Below are positions 16,014 through 23,614 of a stretch of 32,711 nucleotides of DNA, one piece after another (the stretch's first letter is position 1; every line of letters begins with the position of its first letter). The notes under the pieces were generated by a model. That model searched no databases. It was not told the origin of the DNA and saw only the letters and a list, made by a program, of their open reading frames with translations. The stretch comes from Nanobdellota archaeon. GTDB lineage: Archaea > Nanobdellota > Nanobdellia > Woesearchaeales > UBA583. The stretch lies in contig JAIUMM010000018.1 in NCBI GenBank assembly GCA_022565615.1, positions 1 to 32,711 on the forward strand. Direction: 5' to 3'. The translations under genes and the position numbers were made by a program.

Positions 16014-16051
16014 AATAATTTTTAAATATTCTTTTTTATATATATAATAAT

Positions 16052-16078
16052 TTTAGAATGTTTTTCTTAAATTCTAAA
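16052..16078. repeat. Inverted repeat upstream of the membrane-protein gene
   Basis: TTTAGAAT and ATTCTAAA form a perfect 8-base inverted pair with an 11-base spacer, about 55 bases before the ATG at 16131. It could be an operator or chance. Confidence 0.3.
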
Positions 16079-16130
16079 CGCAAGAATGGTAATAAATATA
16101 TTTTAATTGAGTAGTTATTAATTTGATATA

Positions 16131-16949
16131 ATGGATATACTAAAATCATTTAGAGGATTATTTTTTTTATCATTTTTAGTTATATTTGGTTCATTTATTT
16201 TTTATCATTTTACACAAGGAAGTTATGTTGTTGCATCTTATGGAATTTTAATTTCATTTGTAATATATGTCATATATTCAATGTATGTATCAATTAAGCA
16301 TATTAAAAGAGAACATATTGAATTACTTACTGAGACTATTGCAATTTTTAGTGTGTTTTTATTTCCTCTTTTAGCATATGGGTTTGTATTGTTTGAAAAT
16401 TCAATTGAAGGAATTTTATTACTTGTTTTATTTTCTTTTATGCAAATTTTAAATTTTGTAAGAAATTGGGCGTATGAAGTTCATCATTCAAAAGGATTTC
16501 CTGTTATTCTTCATGGATTATTTTTCCCTTTAATTGTATTTGTTGCTCAAGTTTTAGCTCCAAATTTTGAACAGGCTTTATTTGTAGTATATTTTATTAT
16601 AACGAGTATGCTTAGTGCTACTCCTTATAATTTTATTCAATACCAAGGAGGGGTATTTGATGATGAAAAAGAAAATATTAAATATAAAGAAGAAGAGAGG
16701 GAAAAAGGAGTACATGAAAAAAATAATGTAAATGAAGTAGTTGAAGTTTCTCAAAATGAAAAAGTAAGTGAGGTTAAAGATGAAACTATTGAAGAGTCAA
16801 ATGATGATAATATATTACTAAATTCAATTCCATATTTAAATAAAAATCAAAATGCTAAAAAAAATAATGTACTAGAAGATTCTTTTACAGATGATGAATC
16901 AATTGATGAAGAGGATGAGAAATTTTTCAATTCTCTTAATAAATTATAA
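16131..16949 (+). CDS. Polytopic membrane protein with acidic tail, possibly a degenerate CDP-alcohol phosphatidyltransferase fold
   Basis: The 272 residues contain about six hydrophobic helices (roughly 6-27, 32-53, 66-87, 92-109, 122-142, 146-165) and then a hydrophilic, acidic ~95-residue tail that looks disordered (many Glu, Asp, Asn, Lys). The helix layout and segments such as NFVRNWAYEVHHSKGFPVILHG resemble the second half of phosphatidylserine/archaetidylserine synthases, where ARFN...KGLPIPAA occurs. However, the signature with its aspartates (DGxxARxxxxxxxxGxxxDxxxD) is absent. So if related, it is not an active enzyme of that type; it may be an unrelated membrane protein. A TATA-like ATATATTTTA lies about 28 bases before the ATG. 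Confidence 0.6.
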   Translation: MDILKSFRGLFFLSFLVIFGSFIFYHFTQGSYVVASYGILISFVIYVIYSMYVSIKHIKREHIELLTETIAIFSVFLFPLLAYGFVLFENSIEGILLLVLFSFMQILNFVRNWAYEVHHSKGFPVILHGLFFPLIVFVAQVLAPNFEQALFVVYFIITSMLSATPYNFIQYQGGVFDDEKENIKYKEEEREKGVHEKNNVNEVVEVSQNEKVSEVKDETIEESNDDNILLNSIPYLNKNQNAKKNNVLEDSFTDDESIDEEDEKFFNSLNKL

Positions 16950-16959
16950 TTATTTTTTA

Positions 16960-17454
16960 TTAGTTTATAAAATTATTAGTAGGAGGAGTTGTTGTAACAA
17001 TTTTATATAATGCTTGGCTATACATTTCTTCATATTTTTCTTGTTCTTTTAATGATTGTATATAATTACTTGTATATTTTTCCCAAAAATCTTCAGGGAG
17101 CTGATAAACTTCTAATATTGTTGAGGGTTCTAAATTTTGATATTTTTCTCTAAATGCACTAGATGTAAGCATTGGTTGATAAAATATAAATTCTTTTTTT
17201 TGAGGTTTCCATAATCCTGTTTTTTCATCACGTTCATAAAAGTCACCCATTATTATTGCTTTTCTTGATGAGTTATAATTACAATTTGTACAAGTTGAAT
17301 TAGTATCCAAAAATCTAAATACTCTTAATTCTAAATCAGAATTTGGTTCGTTAGTTTCTTGTAATTTAAAATTAGATAGTAAAGTTCCTAAATGTTGTTT
17401 TGAAGAAAAATCTTGTAAGTTTACAACTTGAAATGGATCTTTTTGAGTTTGCAT
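16960..17454 (-). CDS. Hypothetical soluble protein with a CxxC motif
   Basis: This 164-residue protein belongs to no family I recognise. It has one CTNC pair at residues 55-58, a basic-aromatic middle part (IIMGDFYERDEKTGLWKPQK) that may form a beta-hairpin, and a helical C-terminal segment rich in Tyr, Glu and Gln ending in a Thr/Pro-rich tail. No signal peptide or membrane helix is present. A single CxxC is not enough for a zinc site in one chain, so a dimeric zinc site or redox role would be speculation. It is convergent with the membrane-protein gene (11-base gap) and lies downstream of gatE. It seems to have its own TATA-like box (17475-17485). Confidence 0.55.
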   Translation of the reverse strand: MQTQKDPFQVVNLQDFSSKQHLGTLLSNFKLQETNEPNSDLELRVFRFLDTNSTCTNCNYNSSRKAIIMGDFYERDEKTGLWKPQKKEFIFYQPMLTSSAFREKYQNLEPSTILEVYQLPEDFWEKYTSNYIQSLKEQEKYEEMYSQALYKIVTTTPPTNNFIN

Positions 17455-17474
17455 ATAAATTTTGAAAATTAGAT

Positions 17475-17485
17475 TTTTTTAAATC
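17475..17485 (-). promoter_or_regulatory. TATA-like box for the CxxC protein gene
   Basis: The reverse strand reads GATTTAAAAAA, centred about 26 bases before the ATG at 17454. Confidence 0.4.
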
Positions 17486-17527
17486 TTTGTTTTTTGTCTT
17501 TAAAGAGTAGTATTTTAAATTAATACT

Positions 17528-19465
17528 TTAATTCATTTCTTCTTTTAGAATTTGGCTAATGAGTTTTCCATCTGCTTTTTTACTAAATTCTTTCATACAC
17601 ATTCCCATTAATGCTCCAAATGGTGCTTTAAGGTTATTTGAGATAATTTTTTTAATTTCTATTCTTAACTCTTCCTCACTAAGTTGCTCAGTTATTAAAT
17701 TGTGTTCTTTTAAATAGTGTTCTAAATTATCAACTTCTTGTAATTGTTTTTGATATAAGGAAATAAAAATATCTCTAATTGTTTGTGTATTGAGTTTTTT
17801 AATTGAAATTTCTTTAAGTAAATCTTGAAGAAGAGAGTATGAAAAATCAACTGGTTCAATATTATCTCTTTTTTTAATATCTTTTGGAATTGTGATAATA
17901 AAGTTATATAATTCTTTTGCTCTAAGATGAGTTTGTGTAATTAATTGAGAAATATTTTGTTCTTCATATTTTTCAAGAAGTGAGAGAATTTCATCTTTAG
18001 ATAATTCAAATTCTTTTTCTAATCTTTTTATTTTGTCATTATATTTTTCTGGTAGTGAATGTTCTAATTCTTCAAGAGGAAGGGAGTTTAGAGGAATTGT
18101 TCTAATGTCAGTTTCAGGATACATTCTACTTGCACCAGGCATTGGTCGTAAAAATTGAGTGATAGTACCTTTAGGGTCAACTTGTCGGACTTCTTCTTGT
18201 ACTCCTTGAATTAAATCTTTAATAATTTCAAAAATATTTTGAAGTGACTCAGTTGCTGTTTTGGTATTATGAGCAATTAAAATGAAACCATCTTTTGAAG
18301 AATCTAAAGTTAAAGTTGAGTATATACTATCAACTTCTTCTTGTGTAATGTTATATTTTGGAAGTTCATCGCTGTGAAATAATCCTTTAATTGAAGGAAA
18401 TGTTTTTTTATTTCTATTTGAAATTTCTGTTGCAAATCTATAATTTTCTTGAATTTCATGTCCTAAAATACCTTTCATATTAAAGAGTTTAATTGCTAAT
18501 ACTGATGAATCTTTTTCTTCAAGTGCTTCTTTGATAACTTTTGCTTGTGTGTTTGAAAATAATGAAGTAATATCTCTAAGTTCATAATCACTAAGAGTTT
18601 GAGGAGTTATATTTCTATCTTCACATTCTTCTTTAATTGAATTCATAATAAGTTGTCTTTTAGCTTCTGCAATTACAACTTGAGGAATTAATTCTAAGTT
18701 TTGGGCACCTTTAATTTCAACTCTTTTACCAACTCCAATAGATACATTTAAGTCTTGTCTAATTGTTCCTAGTCCTCTTCTTGTGGTTGAAAAACTTCTT
18801 AAAACATTTCCAATTTCATATGCTACTTCTTGAACTGCAATTGGTGTATGCATTGTAGGTCCTGTTGTAATTTCAATTAGAGGAATTCCTTGTCTATCTA
18901 ATGAGTAAATATGTTCTTTTCCAGACTTTGAAATTATTCTTGATGAGTCTTCTTCTAAATTCATTGCATAAATTGGAATTATTCCATGCTCAGTTTCAAT
19001 TTCTCCTCCAACTCCTAAAAGAGCAGTTCTTTGAAAACCTGTTGTAATTGAACCATCAATGATTAATTTTCTCATAAATGTGAGTGTATCTAGAAATTGT
19101 AAATTTAACATTTGGCCTACTTGAATTGCTGTATGAAGTGCTTGTGTATTTGGTGCTTGTGGTGGTTCTTCATCTAAATCTACAAGAGTTGCAATTTCAT
19201 CATTGTATAAATATTTATAGGTATTTTGCTGTTTAAATGCATGCATTGCAGCTTTATCTACGCTACCATCTTCTGCTTTTGAAAATCTAAGTTTTCTTAC
19301 AATTGATTTATCAAGTTCTTCATTTGGGACAATTTTACATGGGGCTTTTGAAAATAATTTTCCAGTATTTAACTGTTGATGAATTTCAAGTCCTGCTACA
19401 AGTTTAATTTCTTGATAGTCAAGTTTTTTCAAATCTTTTAAAAATAGTAATTTGGATTTTGACAT
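17528..19465 (-). CDS. gatE: Glutamyl-tRNA(Gln) amidotransferase subunit E
   Basis: GatE, with GatD, converts Glu-tRNA(Gln) to Gln-tRNA(Gln); the pair is found only in archaea. The GatB-like core starts with AGLEIHQQLNTGKLFSKAPC and continues through DLDEEPPQAPN, MRKLIIDGSITTGFQRT and the catalytic-domain GTIRQDLNVSI. A GAD-type insert occurs in the middle (about residues 290-420), the feature separating GatE from GatB. MPGASRMYPETDI follows, and the C-terminal YqeY-like helical tail ends with KAPFGALMGMCMKEFSKKADG. I use the ATG at 19465 (645 residues), not the one three codons upstream, because a TATA box lies 28 bases before it. GatD is not in the window. Confidence 0.96.
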   Translation of the reverse strand: MSKSKLLFLKDLKKLDYQEIKLVAGLEIHQQLNTGKLFSKAPCKIVPNEELDKSIVRKLRFSKAEDGSVDKAAMHAFKQQNTYKYLYNDEIATLVDLDEEPPQAPNTQALHTAIQVGQMLNLQFLDTLTFMRKLIIDGSITTGFQRTALLGVGGEIETEHGIIPIYAMNLEEDSSRIISKSGKEHIYSLDRQGIPLIEITTGPTMHTPIAVQEVAYEIGNVLRSFSTTRRGLGTIRQDLNVSIGVGKRVEIKGAQNLELIPQVVIAEAKRQLIMNSIKEECEDRNITPQTLSDYELRDITSLFSNTQAKVIKEALEEKDSSVLAIKLFNMKGILGHEIQENYRFATEISNRNKKTFPSIKGLFHSDELPKYNITQEEVDSIYSTLTLDSSKDGFILIAHNTKTATESLQNIFEIIKDLIQGVQEEVRQVDPKGTITQFLRPMPGASRMYPETDIRTIPLNSLPLEELEHSLPEKYNDKIKRLEKEFELSKDEILSLLEKYEEQNISQLITQTHLRAKELYNFIITIPKDIKKRDNIEPVDFSYSLLQDLLKEISIKKLNTQTIRDIFISLYQKQLQEVDNLEHYLKEHNLITEQLSEEELRIEIKKIISNNLKAPFGALMGMCMKEFSKKADGKLISQILKEEMN

Positions 19466-19487
19466 TATATTCATATAAGTTGTTTAT

Positions 19488-19498
19488 AATTTATAAGG
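19488..19498 (-). promoter_or_regulatory. TATA-like box for gatE, deciding its start
   Basis: The reverse strand reads CCTTATAAATT, centred 28 bases before the ATG at 19465 but only 19 before the ATG at 19474. This favours the shorter protein. Confidence 0.5.
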
Positions 19499-19727
19499 TT
19501 TGTTTTTGTCCTAAAGTTGTTAATTTGACTATTTTTAAATTATTTATTATATAAATTCACTTTTCTTATTAATGTATAATTACTATTATTTATAAAAATC
19601 TTTAATTTATATTAAAATTAAGAGTGTATTTTATTTTTTTAAGAAGTTGTTTTTTCATTTTTCATATTCTCTTTTTCATTTTTCTTATAAAAATAATTTT
19701 AAGTTCTAAATTTTATTATTATATTAA

Positions 19728-20384
19728 ATGTTAGATAATGTTAATACTAATTTAGAGTTTATTTTGAGCTCTTGTTCTCAGAGAGGAACTTTTCTAGAAA
19801 ATCAGAGTAGTAAGTTAGATACTGGTGTTAAGATTTTATCTTCTCCTTCTCAAGTTTTAGAAGCATTTAGACTTAGATATAAAATGTATGAAAATTCAGA
19901 TTTTAAAAATTTTTTTAAAAATTCTCAAGAAATGTTATTTAGTAAAAGTGATTTAACTTCAGTTATTATTGGATATTATTCTCCTCTAAGTAATAGTTCT
20001 AATTCAACATTATTAGGAACTTTGAGTTTGGATATCGGGGATGTATTAAAGTCCGAATATTATGGGCTTGATGTATCTAATTTAAGAAGAGAGAGTATTA
20101 ATTTAGCAGAACTACATGGTCTTGCAATTGATAGAAAAGTTTGTAGAAGAGCGTTTAATCCATTATTTAATTCAATGGTAAATATTGGGAGAACTTGTTT
20201 TGAAATTGATGCATATTTAATGGTTATGAGAGATGAGTTAGTAAAATTATATAGAAATTTTAAAGATATTGAAGTTCATAAAACATTTGATTCATTCATG
20301 AGTATTGATGTATCACAATCTGCTTTAATCTATACTCCTATAAAAATTATAAAAAATAACTCAACTCCAAGAGGTGAAATGTAA
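19728..20384 (+). CDS. GNAT-fold acyltransferase, N-acyl amino acid synthase (FeeM)-like
   Basis: This 218-residue protein has the layout of the autoinducer-synthase/FeeM branch of the GNAT fold. That branch transfers long acyl chains, often from acyl carrier protein, to amino acids or related amines. Supporting segments are VLEAFRLRYKMYE (residues about 43-55, the family's conserved entry motif), LLGTLSLDIGD as the central strand, NLAELHGLAIDRKVCRR as the strand and loop where a glutamate and the cofactor site sit, and LVKLYRNFKDIEVHK near the end. No close family name is certain, and an acetyl-CoA enzyme is possible. It is translationally linked with the methyltransferase that follows, so the two may work on one small molecule. 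Confidence 0.5.
   Translation: MLDNVNTNLEFILSSCSQRGTFLENQSSKLDTGVKILSSPSQVLEAFRLRYKMYENSDFKNFFKNSQEMLFSKSDLTSVIIGYYSPLSNSSNSTLLGTLSLDIGDVLKSEYYGLDVSNLRRESINLAELHGLAIDRKVCRRAFNPLFNSMVNIGRTCFEIDAYLMVMRDELVKLYRNFKDIEVHKTFDSFMSIDVSQSALIYTPIKIIKNNSTPRGEM
20371..20377 (+). promoter_or_regulatory. Shine-Dalgarno sequence for the methyltransferase
   Basis: GAGGTGA, a seven-base match to the anti-SD of archaeal 16S rRNA, ends 8 bases before the ATG at 20386. It decides that start over the in-frame GTG at 20374, which lies inside the motif itself. Confidence 0.7.
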
Positions 20385-20385
20385 T

Positions 20386-21048
20386 ATGCAACAAGTAATT
20401 TTAGATAGTGTGTGGAAAAAGTATTGTGAATTGTATGCTACATTTACTCCTTCTTTTCAAAGAGATTTATTAGAAAAAACAGCTAGACATTGTTCAGGTT
20501 ATGTAGTTGATGCTGGAGTTGGGGTTGGTAAAATGTTAGAGTATTATGATTCAAATTTAAATGTAAGTGGAGTTGTAGGAGTTGATTCATCAAATGATAT
20601 GTTAGGTATTGCTAAAAAATTTAATTCCAGAAGAGGTTTGGAAATTATATTAAAAAATGGTGATGTTAGAACTTTTGAATCTTATGATATTGCAGATACA
20701 GTTGTTTCATTAAATGTGTTATATGCTCTAAGAGATCCTATTGAATATCTTAATTTTTTAAGTTCTTCAATGAAAGAAAACTCAACACTTGTAATGTCTT
20801 CTCAAAATAGAGATTTAGATTTAAAAAAAGTCCAAAATGCTCTTGATGAAGAATTTAGTGGAGATGATTTTGAGAAGTTTAAACAAATTCAATCAGATTT
20901 AAGTGTTACTTCAACTCTCTCAACTCGAAGGTTTTCATTAGAGGAGATGGTTTCATTATTTAAAATTTCAGGTTTTGAAGTTATTGATTTAGATTCTCAA
21001 ACATATTTAGGTTCTAATTTTTTTATTGTGGGTAAGAGGAGAAGGTAA
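20386..21048 (+). CDS. Class I SAM-dependent methyltransferase
   Basis: From the ATG at 20386 this encodes 220 residues. Motif I is VVDAGVGVGKMLEYY (glycine-rich SAM loop, with Val where a Cys or Gly is common). VVGVDSSNDMLGIAKK is motif II with an acidic residue that would bind the ribose. NGDVRTFESYDIADTVVSLNVLYAL contains the motif III-IV strands, and the end ISGFEVIDLDSQTYLGSNFFIVGKRRR is the usual antiparallel C-terminal pair. It fits Methyltransf_11/25-type enzymes acting on small molecules; the substrate is not evident. The ATG lies one base after the acyltransferase stop with a good Shine-Dalgarno sequence inside that gene, so both are on one transcript. Confidence 0.85.
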   Translation: MQQVILDSVWKKYCELYATFTPSFQRDLLEKTARHCSGYVVDAGVGVGKMLEYYDSNLNVSGVVGVDSSNDMLGIAKKFNSRRGLEIILKNGDVRTFESYDIADTVVSLNVLYALRDPIEYLNFLSSSMKENSTLVMSSQNRDLDLKKVQNALDEEFSGDDFEKFKQIQSDLSVTSTLSTRRFSLEEMVSLFKISGFEVIDLDSQTYLGSNFFIVGKRRR

Positions 21049-21154
21049 CTTAGTATTTGATTGTATAATTACATTTTTTTAATTTTTTTAAAATTTGATT
21101 CTGTACATATTTCATTTTAAGATAAATATTTGAATATTTGAAAAAACTTAAAAA

Positions 21155-22261
21155 TTAAATAAATTTATTAATTTGAATATTTGCAGAAAGAAATTTTGTA
21201 AATTCAATTTCTTCTCTTGATAATTCTCTTTTTAAATATATTATGTTAAACACATATTTATTTGTTATTGAGTTTTTTTCAAAGTTTGTTTTAATATCAA
21301 GTCCAAATTCAATAATTCCTTTAAGAATAAAAATACAAAAATTTTCTAAATTTTTGTTTTTATTAAAATCTAGATTTTCAAATATTTGAGTACGTAATTT
21401 TAATACTATTTTAGATTTATTTTTTAATATTATTTTGGTCTCTCCAATACCAATAAGAGATGTTTGCAGTAGAAGTGTTTGAAAAATTTTATCATTATCT
21501 TTTACTCCAAATACATTTCTTTGAAGTTCAACTGCTGAGTAGAGTTGTAGTTGAGCAATTATTTCAAGTGTTTTAGAATTTTTTTGAGTTATTATATTAA
21601 ATAAGTTATCAAGAATCTCAAATGGGATAAATACGCCTGATGTCTTCCATAAACTAAGGATTCCATTTTTAATTATAAGTTGTTTTTCATGTTTAATTTT
21701 AGCAATAATTGGATTTTCAATTTGAGCATAATCTATATTATTTTTTTGAATTAAGTTAACTTTTTCATTTTTTTTTTGAACACTTATAATTTCTTTAAAC
21801 GTGTAAAATAAATGTGTATTGTTTTCAGAGATTTTTAAATTTGAAATTTTAATTCTCAATATTTCTTCTAAACAATTATAAAGTATGTTAGAAATTATTT
21901 TCTCACAAATTTTTGAAGATGTTAACTTATAAACTTGTTCAAAAATTTTACAAATATATTTTTTATGTGATATAATAATTTTATTTTTTGAGAGAATTTT
22001 AACTTCAAGTTTTCCAAAACCAAATTGATTAATTATATTTAAAATTTTATTTATTTTTTCTTTAGAATTGATATTTGATGTAATGCTAAGTGAAATAATC
22101 TTTGATGTTTGAAATGAAATTTTTTTAAAATTTATGTTATTTATATTGTTTTCATTTTTCTCTAATTCTTGAATTATTAAAAGAAAAGAACTCATAGGAA
22201 AGAGCATTCCAAATATTTCACAATATTTGATTCCTGAGGTAGTAAATAATATTGAACTCAT
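21155..22261 (-). CDS. Duplicated-domain protein (possible V4R-like pair) in a KaiC-like operon
   Basis: This 368-residue protein appears to be an internal duplication. Residues ~4-158 and ~203-344 share a TSG-plus-helices start (FTTSGIKYCEIFGMLF versus LWKTSGVFIPFEILDNLF) and a later unit: GFGKLEVKILSKNKIIIS at 81-98 versus GIGETKIILKNKSKIVLK at 271-288, each followed by a helical segment and a closing strand. The order 'G-x-G strand, strand, helix, strand' recalls the V4R ligand-binding domain, but the cysteines typical of V4R are not kept in place, so this is a tentative link. It starts one base after the KaiC-like gene and is the last of three co-oriented genes. Its function is unknown. 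Confidence 0.55.
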   Translation of the reverse strand: MSSILFTTSGIKYCEIFGMLFPMSSFLLIIQELEKNENNINNINFKKISFQTSKIISLSITSNINSKEKINKILNIINQFGFGKLEVKILSKNKIIISHKKYICKIFEQVYKLTSSKICEKIISNILYNCLEEILRIKISNLKISENNTHLFYTFKEIISVQKKNEKVNLIQKNNIDYAQIENPIIAKIKHEKQLIIKNGILSLWKTSGVFIPFEILDNLFNIITQKNSKTLEIIAQLQLYSAVELQRNVFGVKDNDKIFQTLLLQTSLIGIGETKIILKNKSKIVLKLRTQIFENLDFNKNKNLENFCIFILKGIIEFGLDIKTNFEKNSITNKYVFNIIYLKRELSREEIEFTKFLSANIQINKFI

Positions 22262-22262
22262 T

Positions 22263-22985
22263 TTAGTAGTCTAATAAATGTATATTTATTCCTTTATTTG
22301 TAATTTCAAGTGGATGAATATCTTCATTATTTTTTGTTTTTCTCATCTTTGAAATTGTAAGAGTTCTTGAGTATTCTCCTCCTAATGATTCAAATTCTAA
22401 ATGAAATACTCCATCACACGCATATTTTGCAATTGTTGTGACTTGTGAATCTTCTTCTTGACAAATAATTATTGATGTTGTTTGAAGCTCATTTAATTTA
22501 GAGATAAATTGATAAATAAATTTTCTAATTTGTAGATTTGTAGTATCTTGTTCATAGAGTAAATATGAAAGAGTGGATATTGAATCAATTACTACTCTTT
22601 TTGCTTTTGTATCTATAATAATTTGAATTATATCATTAATAGTCTTTTGATTTATTTCATCAATTCCAAGTGAGATTATTTTTAAGTTATTGACTTTTTC
22701 TAATTTTTCAATATCCCAGCCAAATTGAATTGCTTGTTTTTTAAGAGAATCTTTTTTTTCTTCAAATGTAAAATATATCCCTTTTTCATTATATTCTTGT
22801 GCTCCTTTTACTAAATATTGAAGAGAGAATATTGTTTTTCCACAACCTGCTTTTGCAATTAGAGCTGTTGAGCTAAATTTAGGGATTCCTCCTTCAATGA
22901 GTGAATCTAAATGTTCAATTCCAGTTTTAACTCTTTGAATTTGAAGGGAGTTTGTATTAGTGGTGGTATTGGTTTGTTTTTTCAT
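22263..22985 (-). CDS. KaiC/RAD55-family ATPase, single domain
   Basis: This 240-residue RecA-fold ATPase of the KaiC/RAD55 group (COG0467) opens with RVKTGIEHLDSLIEGGIPK, the family signature. The Walker A segment is AKAGCGKT at 44-51, with Ala in place of the first Gly. Paired glutamates in TFEEKK at 75-76 match the KaiC catalytic glutamate pair, and Walker B VVIDSIST has its Asp near 134. Such proteins couple ATP hydrolysis to signalling or assembly. A longer TTG-started frame (23072) would overlap the upstream gene; the ATG at 22985, four bases after that gene's stop, is preferred. It lies in the middle of a three-gene operon with two unknown partners. Confidence 0.85.
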   Translation of the reverse strand: MKKQTNTTTNTNSLQIQRVKTGIEHLDSLIEGGIPKFSSTALIAKAGCGKTIFSLQYLVKGAQEYNEKGIYFTFEEKKDSLKKQAIQFGWDIEKLEKVNNLKIISLGIDEINQKTINDIIQIIIDTKAKRVVIDSISTLSYLLYEQDTTNLQIRKFIYQFISKLNELQTTSIIICQEEDSQVTTIAKYACDGVFHLEFESLGGEYSRTLTISKMRKTKNNEDIHPLEITNKGINIHLLDY

Positions 22986-22989
22986 TTTT

Positions 22990-23289
22990 TTAATAATATT
23001 TTTTTGTGCTATAAATGATATGGTAATGTGTTTTACTCTCAAGTACTTGTGTAGGAACTGAGTTTGATGCAAGTAATACTTTTCTATGACTTTTTGGAGC
23101 TAAAAAATATTTTGAGCTATCTTTTTTTCCTCTAACTACAATTTTAGATTGTTCTGTTGCATTTTTGTCTGCAAAAATAGTAATATTTTCCATTACACCT
23201 TGTAATTTTTCAAATTCTTTTTGACTCATTTCAAATGTTACATGAAGAGTTGTGTCTTTGTTTGCTTTTACTGATATTATTGAACTCAT
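22990..23289 (-). CDS. Small conserved-looking protein heading the KaiC-like operon
   Basis: This 99-residue basic protein is the first gene of the operon. The N-terminal half reads as strands followed by a helix (SVKANKDTTLHVTFEMSQ, KEFEKLQGVMEN) and the rest is strand-rich with clusters of Lys, Arg and Tyr (IVVRGKKDSSKYFLAPKSHRK). No transmembrane helix or cysteine occurs. I do not recognise a family. A compact beta-rich basic domain could bind nucleic acid or the neighbouring ATPase. A TATA-like box lies 26-27 bases before the ATG, making it the transcript start, and the stop is four bases from the ATPase ATG, so it is likely made with the ATPase. Confidence 0.6.
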   Translation of the reverse strand: MSSIISVKANKDTTLHVTFEMSQKEFEKLQGVMENITIFADKNATEQSKIVVRGKKDSSKYFLAPKSHRKVLLASNSVPTQVLESKTHYHIIYSTKKYY

Positions 23290-23614
23290 AGTTGAAATTT
23301 TAGTATTTGATTTTATAATACTTTTTATTATTTTTAAGTTTTAATAGTCAATTTATATAAAATAAAGTATTAAATATTAAATTTTGAACATTTTTTATAC
23401 TAATTTTGAGTATTTTTATTAAAAATATGGTATTTTAGGATATTTTTTAAATATTTTAGATATGATTTTTAAAAATCTATGTTCTTTTAGGTTTATGAGT
23501 ACAAATTTTGAATATCTTAGTCAATTTTATAAGTGAATTATAAGTAAAGTTTGTAAGTTTTAAAATTGAAAATAGTTTTTATGGTGTGAGCTATTTTAAA
23601 TAAATTCTAGTTAA
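23290..23614. other. Gene-free AT-rich interval of 325 bases
   Basis: It contains the TATA box of the KaiC-like operon near its left end. The rest is AT-rich with short TTATAAGT and GAATTATAAGTAAAG motifs near 23526-23550 that are not clear repeats. I see no gene, tRNA or hairpin of note. Confidence 0.5.
23311..23320 (-). promoter_or_regulatory. TATA-like box for the KaiC-like operon
   Basis: The reverse strand reads TATTATAAAA, centred about 26-27 bases before the ATG at 23289. Confidence 0.55.

Noticed and set aside
22986-23072. N-terminal extension of the KaiC-like ATPase from a TTG at 23072
   Set aside because: It would overlap the upstream gene by about 80 bases in another frame, and the family signature begins soon after the ATG at 22985.
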